Positions 37,043-48,047 of a DNA stretch of 64,000 bases are shown here, piece by piece. Every line of letters starts with the position of its first letter. Within the stretch, counting starts at the first letter, position 1. The notes beneath the pieces are model-generated. The model saw only the letters and a list, made by a program, of their open reading frames with translations, did no database searches and was not told where the DNA came from. The translations under genes were made by a program, and so were the position numbers. This DNA comes from Leptothrix sp. (in: b-proteobacteria) (GTDB lineage: Bacteria > Pseudomonadota > Gammaproteobacteria > Burkholderiales > Burkholderiaceae_C): assembly GCA_013822685.1 (NCBI GenBank), contig PNKV01000005.1:163569-227568 (forward strand), read 5' to 3'.

Positions 37043-40000
37043 TCAATGGGCCTCCAGGGGCAGTGCTGCGGCTGGCGCCGTCTTTGGCTTTTCAAAGCGC
37101 TGCGCGAACTTGCGCAGCAGCACGTAGAACACAGGGGTCAGGAACAGGCCGAACAGGGTCACGCCCAGCATGCCGGCGAACACGGCCACGCCCATGGCAT
37201 GGCGCATTTCCGCGCCCGCACCGGTCGAGAAGACCAGGGGCACCACACCCATGATGAAGGCGATGGACGTCATCAGAATGGGGCGCAGACGCAGGTGGCA
37301 CGCTTCCAGTGCGGCTTCAACGATGCCCTTGCCCTGGTGTTCCAGCTCGCGGGCGAACTCGACGATCAGGATGGCGTTTTTGGACGCCAGCCCCACCAGC
37401 ACAAAGAGCGCAATCTGCGTGAACACGTTGTTGTCGCCATGTGTGATGTACACACCGGCCAGCGCGCACAGGATGGACATCGGCACGATCAGGATCACGG
37501 CCAGCGGCAGCGTCCAGCTTTCGTACTGCGCCGCCAGCACCAGGAAGACCAGCAGCACGCACAAGGGGAACACATACACCATGGTGTTGCCGGCCAGGAT
37601 CTCCTGGTAGGTCAGGTCGGTCCACTCAATGCTCACCCCTTTGGGCAAGGTGTCCTTGGCGATCTGCTCCATGATGGCCTGCGCCTGGCCAGACGACACG
37701 CCGGGGGCCGGGCCACCGTTGATGTCGGCGGCCACGTAGGCGTTGTAGCGCTGCACGCGGTCAGGGCCGTAGGAATCAGACACCGTCATCAGGCTGCCCA
37801 GGGGCACCATCTGGCCGCTGTTGCTGCGCGTCTTCAGTTGCGAGATGCCTTCGGCGTTGGCGCGGAAGGGCGCATCGGCCTGCACTACCACTTGGAAGGT
37901 GCGCCCGAACTTGTTGAAGTCGTTGACGTACAGCGAGCCCAGGTTGATCTGCATCGTGTCGAAGATGCTGCCCAGCGGCACGCCCAGCTGCTTGGCCTTG
38001 GTGCGGTCCACGTCGGCGAACAATTGCGGCACGTTGATTTGGTAGCTGCTGAACACGCCGGCCAGTTCAGGCGTCTGCCAGGCCTTCATTTGCAGGGCCA
38101 TCACGCCTTTGTACAACTCGTCGTAGCCCACGTTGCCGCGGTCTTCCACGAACAGCTTGAAGCCGCCGATGGTGCCCAGGCCATTCACCGAGGGTGGTGG
38201 GAAGACCATGATGAAGGCATCCTGGATGGCGCCCAGGCGCTTGTTCACTTCAGCGGCGATCTCGTTGCCCGACAAGCCGGGGCCCTTGCGCTTGGCGAAG
38301 TCGTCCAGCGTGTAGAACACGATGCCGGCGTTGGGGGCGTTGGTGAAGCCGTTGATCGACAGGCCGGGGAAAGCCACCGAATCGCTCACGCCGGGCACGC
38401 TCTTGGCGATGTCCGACATGCGGCGGATCACGGCGTCGGTGCGGTCCAGCGAGGCGGCGTCTGGCAACTGCGCGAAGCCGACCAGGTACTGCTTGTCTTG
38501 GGCGGGCACGAAGCCCGAAGGCACGGCCTTGAAGACGATGAAGGTGGCCACGCACAGCAGTCCGTAGACCACCATGGTCGCGGCCTTGCGGTTCAGCACA
38601 CCACCCACGCCCTTGGTGTAGCGGTGCGAAGCGCGGTCGAAACCTTTGTTGAACACGCGGAAGAAGCCACCCAGGGCCCAGTCCATGCCCTTGGCGAACT
38701 TGTCCTTGGGCGCGTCGTGCGGCTTGAGCAGCGCGGCGGCCAGGGCCGGTGACAGGGTCAGCGAATTGAAGGCCGAGATCACCGTCGAGATGGCGATGGT
38801 CAGCGCGAATTGCTTGTAGAACTGGCCCGTCAGGCCGGCAACGTAAGCGATTGGCACGAACACCGCGCACAGCACCAGCGCGATCGCGATGATGGGCCCC
38901 GACACTTCCTTCATCGCCTGGATGGTGGCGTCGTGCGGACTCAATCCGTTGGCGATGTTGCGCTCGACGTTCTCAACGACCACGATGGAATCGTCCACCA
39001 CGATGCCGATGGCCAGCACCAGGCCGAACAGCGACAGTGTGTTGATCGAGAAACCAAAGGCCAGCAACACCGCGAAGGTGCCCACGATGGACACGGGAAC
39101 GGCCAGCAAGGGGATCAGCGAAGCGCGCCAGGTTTGCAGGAAGACGATGACCACGATCACCACCAGCGCCACGGCTTCAATCAGGGTCTTGATCACGGCC
39201 TCGATCGACGCACTAACGAACTGCGTGGGGTCGTAGACGATGGTGTATTCGACGTCGGCCGGGAAGTCGCCTTTCAGCTCGTCCATGACCTTGCGCACGT
39301 CGGCCGACAACTGCAGTGCGTTGGCATTGGGCGCCTCGAAGATGCCCATGCCGATGGCCGGCTTGTTGTTCAGCAGCGAGCGCAGCGCATATTGTTGCGC
39401 GCCCAGTTCGATGCGGGCCACGTCGCGCAGCTTGGTCACGCCGCCTTCACCGCCAGTCTTGACGATGATGTCGCCGAACTGCTCTTCAGTCGACAAACGG
39501 CCGGAGGCATTGACCGACAACTGGAAGGGCGAGCCGGTGTTGGGCGGTGCGCCCACCACACCTGCGGCCACCTGCACGTTCTGCTCGCGGATGGCGGCCA
39601 CCACATCGGCGGCGGTCAGGCCGCGCTGCGACACCTTTTGCGGATCAAGCCACACGCGCATGGCGTAGTCGCCCGCACCGAACACCTGCACATCACCCAT
39701 GCCTGGCAGGCGAGCCAGCTGGTCCTTGATGTTGAGCGTGGCGTAGTTGCGCAGGTAGACGTCGTCGTAGGTGCCCTTGGGGGACAGCAAGTGCACCACC
39801 ATGGTCAGGTTGGGCGAACTCTTGACCGTGGTCACGCCGATCTGGCGCACCTCTTCGGGCAAGCGGGGCAGGGCGCGCTGCACGCGGCTTTGCACCTGGG
39901 TTTCGGCCTGCTCGACGTTGGTGCCGATCTTGAACGTGACGGTGAGCGTGAGCGCACCATCGGTCGTTGCCTGCGAGGACATGTAGAGCATGTTCTCGAC

Positions 40001-40219
40001 GCCGTTGATCTGTTCTTCCAGCGGGGCGGCCACCGTTTCGGCGATCACCTTGGGGTTGGCGCCAGGGAACTGCGCGCGCACCACCACCGAGGGCGGCACG
40101 ACTTCTGGGTATTCGGAGATCGGCAGGCGGAAGATCGCGATGACCCCCGCGATGAAGACCAGGATGGAGAGCACCGCCGCGAAGATCGGGCGGTTCACGA
40201 AGAATCTTGAGAAGTTCAT
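37043..40219 (-). CDS. RND multidrug efflux permease
   Basis: MNFSRFFVNRPIFAAVLSILVFIAGVIAIFRLPISEYPEVVPPSV...; GIVVDDSIVVVENVERN; 1058 aa. Confidence 0.96.
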   Translation of the reverse strand: MNFSRFFVNRPIFAAVLSILVFIAGVIAIFRLPISEYPEVVPPSVVVRAQFPGANPKVIAETVAAPLEEQINGVENMLYMSSQATTDGALTLTVTFKIGTNVEQAETQVQSRVQRALPRLPEEVRQIGVTTVKSSPNLTMVVHLLSPKGTYDDVYLRNYATLNIKDQLARLPGMGDVQVFGAGDYAMRVWLDPQKVSQRGLTAADVVAAIREQNVQVAAGVVGAPPNTGSPFQLSVNASGRLSTEEQFGDIIVKTGGEGGVTKLRDVARIELGAQQYALRSLLNNKPAIGMGIFEAPNANALQLSADVRKVMDELKGDFPADVEYTIVYDPTQFVSASIEAVIKTLIEAVALVVIVVIVFLQTWRASLIPLLAVPVSIVGTFAVLLAFGFSINTLSLFGLVLAIGIVVDDSIVVVENVERNIANGLSPHDATIQAMKEVSGPIIAIALVLCAVFVPIAYVAGLTGQFYKQFALTIAISTVISAFNSLTLSPALAAALLKPHDAPKDKFAKGMDWALGGFFRVFNKGFDRASHRYTKGVGGVLNRKAATMVVYGLLCVATFIVFKAVPSGFVPAQDKQYLVGFAQLPDAASLDRTDAVIRRMSDIAKSVPGVSDSVAFPGLSINGFTNAPNAGIVFYTLDDFAKRKGPGLSGNEIAAEVNKRLGAIQDAFIMVFPPPSVNGLGTIGGFKLFVEDRGNVGYDELYKGVMALQMKAWQTPELAGVFSSYQINVPQLFADVDRTKAKQLGVPLGSIFDTMQINLGSLYVNDFNKFGRTFQVVVQADAPFRANAEGISQLKTRSNSGQMVPLGSLMTVSDSYGPDRVQRYNAYVAADINGGPAPGVSSGQAQAIMEQIAKDTLPKGVSIEWTDLTYQEILAGNTMVYVFPLCVLLVFLVLAAQYESWTLPLAVILIVPMSILCALAGVYITHGDNNVFTQIALFVLVGLASKNAILIVEFARELEHQGKGIVEAALEACHLRLRPILMTSIAFIMGVVPLVFSTGAGAEMRHAMGVAVFAGMLGVTLFGLFLTPVFYVLLRKFAQRFEKPKTAPAAALPLEAH

Positions 40220-40231
40220 GGGATGGTGTCC

Positions 40232-41437
40232 TTACTTCTGGGCGCCAGCCGCCGGGCCGGATGCGCCACCCGCTGGGCCATCCATGGGCACGACTTGAGG
40301 GGCCACAGGCGCCCCGGGGCGCACACGTTGCAGGCCATCGACCACGATGCGCTCGCCTGCTTTCAGGCCAGAGCTGACCACGCGCAGGGTACCGACCTGA
40401 GTGCCCAATTGGATGGGGCGGTATTCGGGCACGTTCTTGTCGTTGACCACATACACGAACTTGCGGTTTTGATCGGTGCCGATGGCGCGTTCGGCCACCA
40501 AAGCCGACTCGGCGCCCGTGGGCGACGAGGTGCCCACCTGAACCCGAGCGAACAGACCAGGCGTCAACAGGCCATCCTTGTTGTCGACCAGGCCCCGCAT
40601 GCGCACGCTGCCAGCGACGGGGTCCACGCGGTTGTCCACGAACTCCAGCTTGCCTTCATGCGGAAAGCCTTTTTCATTGGCCAGACCAATGTGCAGTTTC
40701 ATCGCAGCTGGATTGGCGCGGGCCTGTTTGCCCAATTGCAGGTAGGTCGACTCGTCGCCATTGAAGCTCACGTACATCGGGCTGGCCGACACCACGGACG
40801 TCAACACTGTGTTGCCATCGACCAGGTTGCCCACCGTGACCTCGGCCTTGCCAACGCGGCCATCGAAGGGGGCTCGGATGGTGGTCCATTCGACGTTGAG
40901 CCGGGCGGTTTGCAGGGCGGCCTGGTCAGCGCGGGCGGCGGCGTCCAGCTGGCGCACATTGGCGGTGCGCTCGTCATAGTCGCGCTGGGCAATGGCGTTG
41001 TCGGCCAGCAGTTTTTTGGAGCGCTCTTGCTCGGTCTTGGCCAGTTCGGCCCTGGCTTGCGAACCGGCCACGGCGGCTTCGGCCTGGGCCAGTGCGGCGC
41101 GGTAAGGGCGGGGGTCGATCACGAACAGCACATCGCCCTTTTTGACCAGCATGCCGGGCTTGAGGTTGACGCTGTCGATATAGCCTGATACGCGCGGCCG
41201 CAGCTCGGCACGGTCGATGGCTTCGATCAAGCCTGAGAACTCGCGCTGCTCGGCCACGGGGCGCGACAGCACCTCAGCCACGCTCACGGGCATGGCGGGA
41301 GGCGCGCCGGCAGGGGCCGCGTGGGCATCTTGTTCTTTGCCGCAACCGCTCAGCAGCATGGTCAAAGCCGCCAGCATGGCCAGCGCAAAACCGGCTTGCG
41401 ACGGCCGTTTCAGGGAGGAGTCAAAAGTGGTCTTCAT
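40232..41437 (-). CDS. RND efflux periplasmic adaptor
   Basis: Lipobox LLSGCGKEQDA; RPRVSGYIDSVNLKPGMLVKKGDVLFVIDPRPY; TTIRAPFDGRVG. Confidence 0.95.
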   Translation of the reverse strand: MKTTFDSSLKRPSQAGFALAMLAALTMLLSGCGKEQDAHAAPAGAPPAMPVSVAEVLSRPVAEQREFSGLIEAIDRAELRPRVSGYIDSVNLKPGMLVKKGDVLFVIDPRPYRAALAQAEAAVAGSQARAELAKTEQERSKKLLADNAIAQRDYDERTANVRQLDAAARADQAALQTARLNVEWTTIRAPFDGRVGKAEVTVGNLVDGNTVLTSVVSASPMYVSFNGDESTYLQLGKQARANPAAMKLHIGLANEKGFPHEGKLEFVDNRVDPVAGSVRMRGLVDNKDGLLTPGLFARVQVGTSSPTGAESALVAERAIGTDQNRKFVYVVNDKNVPEYRPIQLGTQVGTLRVVSSGLKAGERIVVDGLQRVRPGAPVAPQVVPMDGPAGGASGPAAGAQK

Positions 41438-42306
41438 GATTGGCTCGGTTTCTTGGAAGGGTTGGAACTGGAAGAGGATGGGGTTGCGCGGTGTGCTGCA
41501 AGAAATGCGCTCAGCGCTGTCACACTCGGGTCGTCGGCGGTGATCTCGCAGCGCTCGCTGACGTTGTTCACATCGGCTGGGGGCAAGGTGACCTGGTCGA
41601 CCGGGATGCCGGCGTGCACCAGCTTGTTGGCGTAGGCCCGTGCCTCGTCAGAGAGCGGATCGCCTTCGGTGTGCATGATCAAAGCGGGGGGCAGCCCGGT
41701 CAGGCGGCTGGCCTGCAATGGGCTGGCATAGGGGTGCAGCCGGTCAGAAGGGTGGGGCAGGTAAGTGCGGTAGCTGCGCTCCAGGGCCTGGGCCACTTCG
41801 GCGGTGTCGGGCTGGTCGGCGGCATGGCGCATGGAGTCACAGCGCATGCTGGCATCAAGCATGGGCATCACCAGCACCTGGCCAGCCAGCTTGGGGCCTT
41901 GGCGATCGCGGCACACCAGGGCGGACACAGCGGCCAGATTGCCGCCAGCCTCGACGCCACCCACGAACAGGTGCGTGCCTTTCCAGAACAGCTTGCTGCG
42001 GTGGCTGTGCGTGAGTGTCAGCACCGCGTGCGCGTCTTCCACGGCGGCGGGAAAAGGGCGGTCCGGCGCTAACGCGTAGCAGGGCGCCAGCATGTTGATG
42101 CCGCAGTTGTCGGCCAGCACGCGGAAACAAGAATCGGTCGATTCGACGTCAGAGACGACAAAACCGCCTGGGTGAAAGAACACCAAGAGCGCGTCGCTGG
42201 CCTTGCCGGGCGCACCGCGGTACAGCCGCAAATGCAGCGGCCCGCTGCTGCCTGGCCATTCGAAGATTGCGTCTGGCGCGTCTGGTTTGACGGCTGATGG
42301 AGGCAT
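41434..42306 (-). CDS. Alpha/beta hydrolase (HSL/BD-FAE-like)
   Basis: LVFFHPGGFVVSDVESTDSCFRVLADNCG...LFVGGVEAGGNLAAV...GLPPALIMHTEGDPLSDEARAYANKL; the GXSXG position reads GGVEAGG. Confidence 0.8.
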   Translation of the reverse strand: MPPSAVKPDAPDAIFEWPGSSGPLHLRLYRGAPGKASDALLVFFHPGGFVVSDVESTDSCFRVLADNCGINMLAPCYALAPDRPFPAAVEDAHAVLTLTHSHRSKLFWKGTHLFVGGVEAGGNLAAVSALVCRDRQGPKLAGQVLVMPMLDASMRCDSMRHAADQPDTAEVAQALERSYRTYLPHPSDRLHPYASPLQASRLTGLPPALIMHTEGDPLSDEARAYANKLVHAGIPVDQVTLPPADVNNVSERCEITADDPSVTALSAFLAAHRATPSSSSSNPSKKPSQS

Positions 42307-42388
42307 GCGCGCTCACTGCGATGGTGAAAGAGGATGCAACTGTATTTGTTTGTAGCTTGGCGATAAACTGCTTGAATTCGAATTGACT

Positions 42389-42404
42389 GTTCAGGAATAT
42401 GAAC
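42389..42404. promoter_or_regulatory. Small inverted repeat overlapping the lysR leader
   Basis: GTTCA-GGAATA-TGAAC directly upstream of the lysR ATG. Confidence 0.35.
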
Positions 42405-42405
42405 A

Positions 42406-43323
42406 ATGGACAAGTTCAAAGCCATGGAAGCCTTTGTGAAGGTGGTGGATTCAGGCGGCTTCACCCGCGCGGCCGAGCTGATGCGGGCACCCAAAGCCAC
42501 CGTGTCAACGCTGATTCAAGACCTTGAGACGCAATTAGGCACGCGTTTGCTGCACCGCACAACGCGGAAGGTGACGGTCACGGCGGACGGCGCCTCGTAC
42601 TACGAGCGTTGCATTCGCATCCTGGACGATTTGCGTGAAGCGGACGAGTCACTGTCCGCGCGCCAGGGTGATCCGAATGGCCGGTTGCGGGTGGATGTGT
42701 TCAGCGCCATGGCCAGCTACCTGATGAGTTCAGGCCTGCCGGATTTTTTGGCGAAGCACCCCAGGATTCGCTTGGAAATGGGTTGCAGCGACCGGCCTGT
42801 CAACATGGTCAGTGAAGGTGTGGATTGCGTGATCCGTGCCGGCGAGGTCACCGATCCTTCGCTCATCGCGCGGCGCATCGGATCGATGTGGTTCGTGCCC
42901 TGCGCCACCCCCGCGTATTTAGCGCGGCATGGCGAACCGGCTCATCCCCAAGACTTGCACCAGCACACGCTGATCAACTACTTCCTGCACGGCTCAGGCA
43001 AGGTCACGCCCTGGGATTTTTCCAAGGACGGCGAGCGCATTGAATGGACGCCTGACGCACCCTTGTCGGTGAACGACTCAAAGGTCTATGAGGACGCCTG
43101 CCTGGCAGGGCTGGGCATCGGGACGGTGCCCAGCTTCGTGTACCAGCGCTACCAGCAGCAAGGATTGCTGCAGGGCGTTTTGACGGATTGGGTGAGCGAT
43201 CCGGTGCCGGTGTATGTGGTGTATGCCTCGAAGCGGCACTTGTCCACCAAGGTGCAGGCTTTTGTGGAATGGGTGGCCGAGTTTTTTGAGAACGCCCCAG
43301 GGTTGAGGCGTTCGGCAAACTAG
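42406..43323 (+). CDS. LysR family transcriptional regulator
   Basis: MEAFVKVVDSGGFTRAAELMRAPKATVSTLIQDLETQLGTRLLHRTTRKV; divergent from the RND operon. Confidence 0.94.
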   Translation: MDKFKAMEAFVKVVDSGGFTRAAELMRAPKATVSTLIQDLETQLGTRLLHRTTRKVTVTADGASYYERCIRILDDLREADESLSARQGDPNGRLRVDVFSAMASYLMSSGLPDFLAKHPRIRLEMGCSDRPVNMVSEGVDCVIRAGEVTDPSLIARRIGSMWFVPCATPAYLARHGEPAHPQDLHQHTLINYFLHGSGKVTPWDFSKDGERIEWTPDAPLSVNDSKVYEDACLAGLGIGTVPSFVYQRYQQQGLLQGVLTDWVSDPVPVYVVYASKRHLSTKVQAFVEWVAEFFENAPGLRRSAN

Positions 43324-43342
43324 TTGGGCTTGCGCCGTTCGC

Positions 43343-44041
43343 TCAACGGCGGAGCTTTCGGCCGGCGATTCCGATAGCAATCAAACCAGCCATGAGCATG
43401 AAGCCGGAGTGGGGTTCGGGGACTGAGGTGACCACGCCACCAACGGAAAAATATTTTCCTTGCCGAGCGTTGATGTCGGCAATGGCATGAGAACTCAGCT
43501 GGATAGACAGCTCAGCGCTGTAGTTGGGGTTCTGATTGACTAAAAGCGTTCCATATGAATTGCCTGATCCCAGATCATTAAAAATGTAGACGTTCGGGGC
43601 GGCCGATTCGGCAAGCAGTTGCTCTGCGGAGGTGGATACGTCAAAAATTTCGTACTTGAGTGGACTGAAAGGGAAGCTGGCCGAATAAGCCGTGAGCTTC
43701 AAGGTTGCTGATACCACCTGGCCAGTCAAGCCCGAAAGATCGAAAGAAAAGAAGTTGCGAACATCGTTGCCCAGAACATCGTTGTGCCCAGCAAAGTAGT
43801 TGTAATTGTTCGCAAAGTGTCCCAGCGTGTCGCTCCACCAACCGAGGTTCTCAGCGTTGGCTTCCGAGCCAATCGGTGAGTCACTGGTCGAGGCCACGAT
43901 GGACGATCCATCAAGCAATTTGATTTCAAGGACTTGGCCTGCAAACCCATCAGGCTGACTGCCGCCAAAGAGATAGGCGGAAGGACTTGCCATGGCGCAA
44001 GCGGAAAAAAGTGAACCCAGTAGGCCGATGTACGAACGCAT
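43343..44041 (-). CDS. PEP-CTERM sorting domain protein
   Basis: Signal peptide; C-terminus VTSVPEPHSGFMLMAGLIAIGIAGRKLRR. Confidence 0.8.
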   Translation of the reverse strand: MRSYIGLLGSLFSACAMASPSAYLFGGSQPDGFAGQVLEIKLLDGSSIVASTSDSPIGSEANAENLGWWSDTLGHFANNYNYFAGHNDVLGNDVRNFFSFDLSGLTGQVVSATLKLTAYSASFPFSPLKYEIFDVSTSAEQLLAESAAPNVYIFNDLGSGNSYGTLLVNQNPNYSAELSIQLSSHAIADINARQGKYFSVGGVVTSVPEPHSGFMLMAGLIAIGIAGRKLRR

Positions 44042-44153
44042 TATTTGAACTCCCTTTTTTTTGCTCAAAAACGAGCTTGCCGACTTTAATGCGTTGGCTT
44101 TGAGTTCGCATCACTAGGATGGGGGATTGTTGAATGCGCTGCGTTGGCTGAAC

Positions 44154-44183
44154 AAAAAAGGCGGCTGAATTGCTTCAACCGCC
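44154..44183 (-). terminator. Rho-independent terminator downstream of ahpF
   Basis: Minus strand GGCGGTTGAA-GCAA-TTCAGCCGCC-TTTTTT. Confidence 0.85.
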
Positions 44184-44207
44184 CACTCGCCGCGCGTTCT
44201 GCTGATT

Positions 44208-45770
44208 TCAGCCAGCCGCACGGATCAAGTGATCAAACGCGCTCAACGCCGCCTTCGCCCCATCACCCGCCGCGATCACGATCTGCTTGAAAGGCACCGT
44301 GGTCGCGTCACCCGCCGCGAACACGCCGGGCACCGAGGTGGCGCCGCGGTTGTCGACCACGATCTCGCCATGGCGTGACAGTTCCAGCGTGCCCTTGAGC
44401 CACTCGGTGTTGGGCACCAGGCCGATCTGCACGAACACGCCTTCCAGCGGCACCAGGTGTTCTTCGCCCGTGGCGCGGTCTTTGTAGCGCAGGCCATTGA
44501 CCTTGCCGTTGGCCCCGGTGATCTCGGTGGTTTGCGCGTTGGTGTGCACCGTCACATTGGGCAGGCTTTGGAGCTTGCGCACAAGCACCGCATCGGCCTT
44601 GAGCTGGTCGGCAAACTCGATCACGGTGACGTGGGCCACGACGCCCGCCAGGTCAATGGCCGCCTCGATGCCCGAGTTGCCGCCGCCGATCACTGCCGTG
44701 CGCTTGCCTTTGAACAGTGGGCCGTCGCAGTGCGGGCAATAGGCCACGCCCTTGTTCTTGTACTCCTGCTCGCCGGGCACGTTCACGTTGCGCCAGCGCG
44801 CGCCGGTGGACAGGATCACCGTCTTGCCTTTGAGTGAGCCGCCATTGGCCAGCTTGACCTCGATCAGGCCACCAGGCTGTGCAGCCGGGATCAGCTGCTC
44901 GGCGCGCTGCAAGTTCATGATGTCGACATCGTAGGTGCGGGCATGTGCTTCCAGGCCCATGGCGAACTTGGGGCCGTCGGTCTCGAGCACCGAGATGTAG
45001 TTCTCGATCGCCAGGGTGTCGTTCACCTGGCCACCGAATCGCTCTGCCGCCACGCCCGTGCGGATGCCCTTGCGCGCGGCATACACCGCCGCTGCAGCAC
45101 CGGCAGGGCCGCCCCCGATGATCAACACATCGTAGGGTTCCTTGGCACTGAGTTTGGTCGCTTCCTTGGCGGCGGCGCCCGTGTCCAACTTGGCCACGAT
45201 CTCTTCCACCGTCATGCGGCCAGAACCAAACACCTGGCCGTTCATGTAAACCATGGGCACGGCCATGATCTCGCGGGCGTTTACTTCATCCTGGAAGGCG
45301 CCGCCTTCGATGATCGTGGTTTTGACCTTGGGGTTGAGCACCGCCATCAGGCTGAAGGCCTGGACCACATCGGGGCAGTTGTGGCACGTGAGGGACATGT
45401 AGACCTCAAAATTGAAGTCGCCGTCCAGGCCCTTGATCTGGTCGATCACGCCCTGCTCGACCTTGGGCGGGTGGCCGCCCGTCCACAACAAGGCCAGCAC
45501 CAGCGAGGTGAATTCATGGCCCAGCGGCAGGCCCGCGAAACGCAATTGTGTTTCGCTGCCATCACGCCGCAACGTGAATGAGGGCCGACGAGCATCTTGG
45601 CCGTCGGTCTTCAAAGTAATCTTGTCGCTGCGCAAACCGACGATGGTCTGCAGCAGTTCGAGCGTCTCGCGAGACGTCTCGGAATCGTTCAGCGATGCCA
45701 CGATCTCGAACGGCTGGGTAACGCGCTCCAGGTAAGCGCCGAGTTGGGCCTTGAGGGTGTCGTCGAGCAT
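44208..45770 (-). CDS. ahpF: Alkyl hydroperoxide reductase subunit F
   Basis: [72 protein letters not shown]. Confidence 0.95.
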   Translation of the reverse strand: MLDDTLKAQLGAYLERVTQPFEIVASLNDSETSRETLELLQTIVGLRSDKITLKTDGQDARRPSFTLRRDGSETQLRFAGLPLGHEFTSLVLALLWTGGHPPKVEQGVIDQIKGLDGDFNFEVYMSLTCHNCPDVVQAFSLMAVLNPKVKTTIIEGGAFQDEVNAREIMAVPMVYMNGQVFGSGRMTVEEIVAKLDTGAAAKEATKLSAKEPYDVLIIGGGPAGAAAAVYAARKGIRTGVAAERFGGQVNDTLAIENYISVLETDGPKFAMGLEAHARTYDVDIMNLQRAEQLIPAAQPGGLIEVKLANGGSLKGKTVILSTGARWRNVNVPGEQEYKNKGVAYCPHCDGPLFKGKRTAVIGGGNSGIEAAIDLAGVVAHVTVIEFADQLKADAVLVRKLQSLPNVTVHTNAQTTEITGANGKVNGLRYKDRATGEEHLVPLEGVFVQIGLVPNTEWLKGTLELSRHGEIVVDNRGATSVPGVFAAGDATTVPFKQIVIAAGDGAKAALSAFDHLIRAAG

Positions 45771-45854
45771 GGTGTGCATCCTTTAATCTTTAGTGCCCCC
45801 ATCAGGCCTCGTGAGTCCGACGGGGGCGTACAACAAATCAAACCGTCAAATCAA

Positions 45855-46430
45855 TCAGATCTTGCCGACCAGGTCCAGCGAAGGCGTCAGGGTCTTGGCG
45901 CCTTCCTTCCACTTGGCGGGGCAGACTTGGCCAGGGTTGGCGGCGGTGAACTGGGCAGCCTTCAGCTTGCGCACGGTTTCAGACACGTCGCGGGCAATTT
46001 CGTTGCTGTGGATTTCAGCGGTCTTGATCACCAGATCGGGGTTGATGATGAAGGTGCCGCGCAGGGCCAGGCCTTCTTCTTCGATGTGGACGCCAAAGGC
46101 GCGGGTCAGCTTGTGGGTTGGGTCGCCGATCAGGGGGAACTTGGCCTTGCCGACGGCGTCGGAGGTTTCGTGCCACACCTTGTGCGAGAAGTGCGTGTCG
46201 GTGGTGACGATGTAAACCTCGGCGCCGGCCTTTTTGAACTCTTCGTAGCTGTTGGCGGCGTCTTCAATCTCGGTCGGGCAGTTGAAGGTGAAGGCAGCCG
46301 GCATGAAGATCAGGACGGACCACTTGCCCTTCAGGCTTTCGTCAGAGACGGTGATGAATTCACCCTTGCCACCGCGGTTCACGAAAGCTTCGGTCTTGAA
46401 GGGTTGGACTTGCGTGTTGATCAGGCTCAT
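45855..46430 (-). CDS. ahpC: Alkyl hydroperoxide reductase subunit C
   Basis: MSLINTQVQPFKTEAFVN...VLIFMPAAFTFNCPTEIEDAANSYEEF...NPGQVCPAKWKEGAKTL. Confidence 0.96.
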   Translation of the reverse strand: MSLINTQVQPFKTEAFVNRGGKGEFITVSDESLKGKWSVLIFMPAAFTFNCPTEIEDAANSYEEFKKAGAEVYIVTTDTHFSHKVWHETSDAVGKAKFPLIGDPTHKLTRAFGVHIEEEGLALRGTFIINPDLVIKTAEIHSNEIARDVSETVRKLKAAQFTAANPGQVCPAKWKEGAKTLTPSLDLVGKI

Positions 46431-46550
46431 GGCTTGTTTCCTAGTTGGTTGGTGGTTGTTGAAAGAACATGAAGAATAGTAGGCCAGCTTGCGCATTGGC
46501 AAGATTGATTGATCAAATTTGAGTGATTGGCAGGGGCTATGCCCTGGCGC

Positions 46551-46910
46551 TCAAAGGCGCGAGCGAATCCACAACCCGTAGACCACCAGGTTGAACACCA
46601 CCATCAGGATGCCCAACACCAGTTGCACCGTGGGCGTGAGGCCATCGGGGTAGAGCAGTGACACGATGTAGTGGTCGATGAATCCGCCGTCGTAGCCTTG
46701 CTGCCCAGCTTTGAGGCGCAGGCGGTTTTCAAGGGGGGTGAGCGGGCAAATGCTGCTGGTGAACTCGACGTAGATGCCCCAGATCAGGGCCGGGACATGC
46801 AACCAAACCAGCGCCGGCCAGCGGAACAGCAAGCCTGCTCCGAAGATCACGAAGAACACGAAAGCCAGGTGGAAAACCACCAGCGAGCTGGCAAGGATGG
46901 CGTAGGGCAT
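46551..46910 (-). CDS. DUF2784 family membrane protein
   Basis: LASSLVVFHLAFVFFVIFGAGLLFRWP...ICPLTPLENRLRLKAGQQGYDGGFIDHYIVSLLYP. Confidence 0.92.
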   Translation of the reverse strand: MPYAILASSLVVFHLAFVFFVIFGAGLLFRWPALVWLHVPALIWGIYVEFTSSICPLTPLENRLRLKAGQQGYDGGFIDHYIVSLLYPDGLTPTVQLVLGILMVVFNLVVYGLWIRSRL

Positions 46911-48047
46911 TCAGCGATCATGCCCCAGGGCGCGCCGCGCTGCCAGGCTCAATGTGGCCGCGAACAACATCACCAGTGCCATGCCGGACGACAGGGTGTG
47001 CCATTCGGCCACCATGCCAATGAGGGGCGGGCCGGCCATCATGCCTAGATAGCCCAGGGCCGCCACCGCCGCGATGCCGTCAGCGGGCGCCACGCCAGGC
47101 ACCCGGGCCGCTGCGCTGAACAGCACGGGCACCACATTGGCCAGGCCGAGGCCAATCAGGGCAAAGCCCAGAAGCGCCACGATCGGGTTATCGGTCACCA
47201 AAGTGAGCGCCATGCCCAAGGCCGCCAGCGAACCGCAGATCTGCACCAGCCTGACCGACGACATCTGGGCCCGCACCCAATCGCCCGCAAAACGTGTGGC
47301 CGCCATGGCGCCCGAAAAACTGGCATAAGCCAGGGCGGCCGTGGAGGGCGCGGCCTTCAGCGACTCGTGCATGTACAGCACGCTCCAATCGTAGATGGCG
47401 CCTTCGCACAGCAGGCCCAGCGCCGCGAGCACGCCGATCAGGCCCAGCACGCCGCGCGGCAAGACCATGCCGCCGCCAGATTGCGCGTCGCGGCCAGCAT
47501 GCATGTGCAGGCAACCCCAGATGGTGAGCAACCCACACGCCACGCCTGCCGTCAACAAGTGCATGGGCGGGCTCACGCCCAGGCCTTGCATGGCGCTGCC
47601 CAGCCCTGCGCCGGCCATGCCACCCAGGCTGAACAGGCCATGGAAGCCGCTCATCAACGGCCGGTTGGCCTGGCGCTCGATTTCACTGGCGGCCACATTG
47701 ATGGCCACGTCAAACAGGCTGGCGGTGATCCCGAAAGTGAACATCAGCAGCAGCAATGCGGCGTAGTGGGTGGTGGCCAACAGCAGCGTGATGGCCAGCG
47801 CGGCAAGCAGCCCTGTCATGAGGGCCACGCTGCGGGGGCCCAGGCGGCCGACGATCCGGCCTGCTTGGGTCAGGCCCGTGATCGACCCAACACCTGCCGC
47901 GAGCATGGCCAGGGCCAGGGTCTGCTCACTCAAACCGTAGTGCGCCTTGACCGTGGGGACCTGCACGCCCCAGGTGGCGAACAGGGCGCCCGCCGCGAAG
48001 AACTGGCCCCGGATGGCCCAGGCGGAATGCGAGGCTTCAGCGGGCAT
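46911..48047 (-). CDS. MFS transporter
   Basis: 12-TM pattern; FFAAGALFATWGVQVPTVKAHYGLSEQTLALAML. Confidence 0.9.
   Translation of the reverse strand: MPAEASHSAWAIRGQFFAAGALFATWGVQVPTVKAHYGLSEQTLALAMLAAGVGSITGLTQAGRIVGRLGPRSVALMTGLLAALAITLLLATTHYAALLLLMFTFGITASLFDVAINVAASEIERQANRPLMSGFHGLFSLGGMAGAGLGSAMQGLGVSPPMHLLTAGVACGLLTIWGCLHMHAGRDAQSGGGMVLPRGVLGLIGVLAALGLLCEGAIYDWSVLYMHESLKAAPSTAALAYASFSGAMAATRFAGDWVRAQMSSVRLVQICGSLAALGMALTLVTDNPIVALLGFALIGLGLANVVPVLFSAAARVPGVAPADGIAAVAALGYLGMMAGPPLIGMVAEWHTLSSGMALVMLFAATLSLAARRALGHDR

Noticed and set aside
36590-38752. 720-aa ORF on the + strand opposite the RND genes
   Set aside because: Spans two real minus-strand genes (outer membrane factor and RND permease); His/Gln-rich shadow frame.
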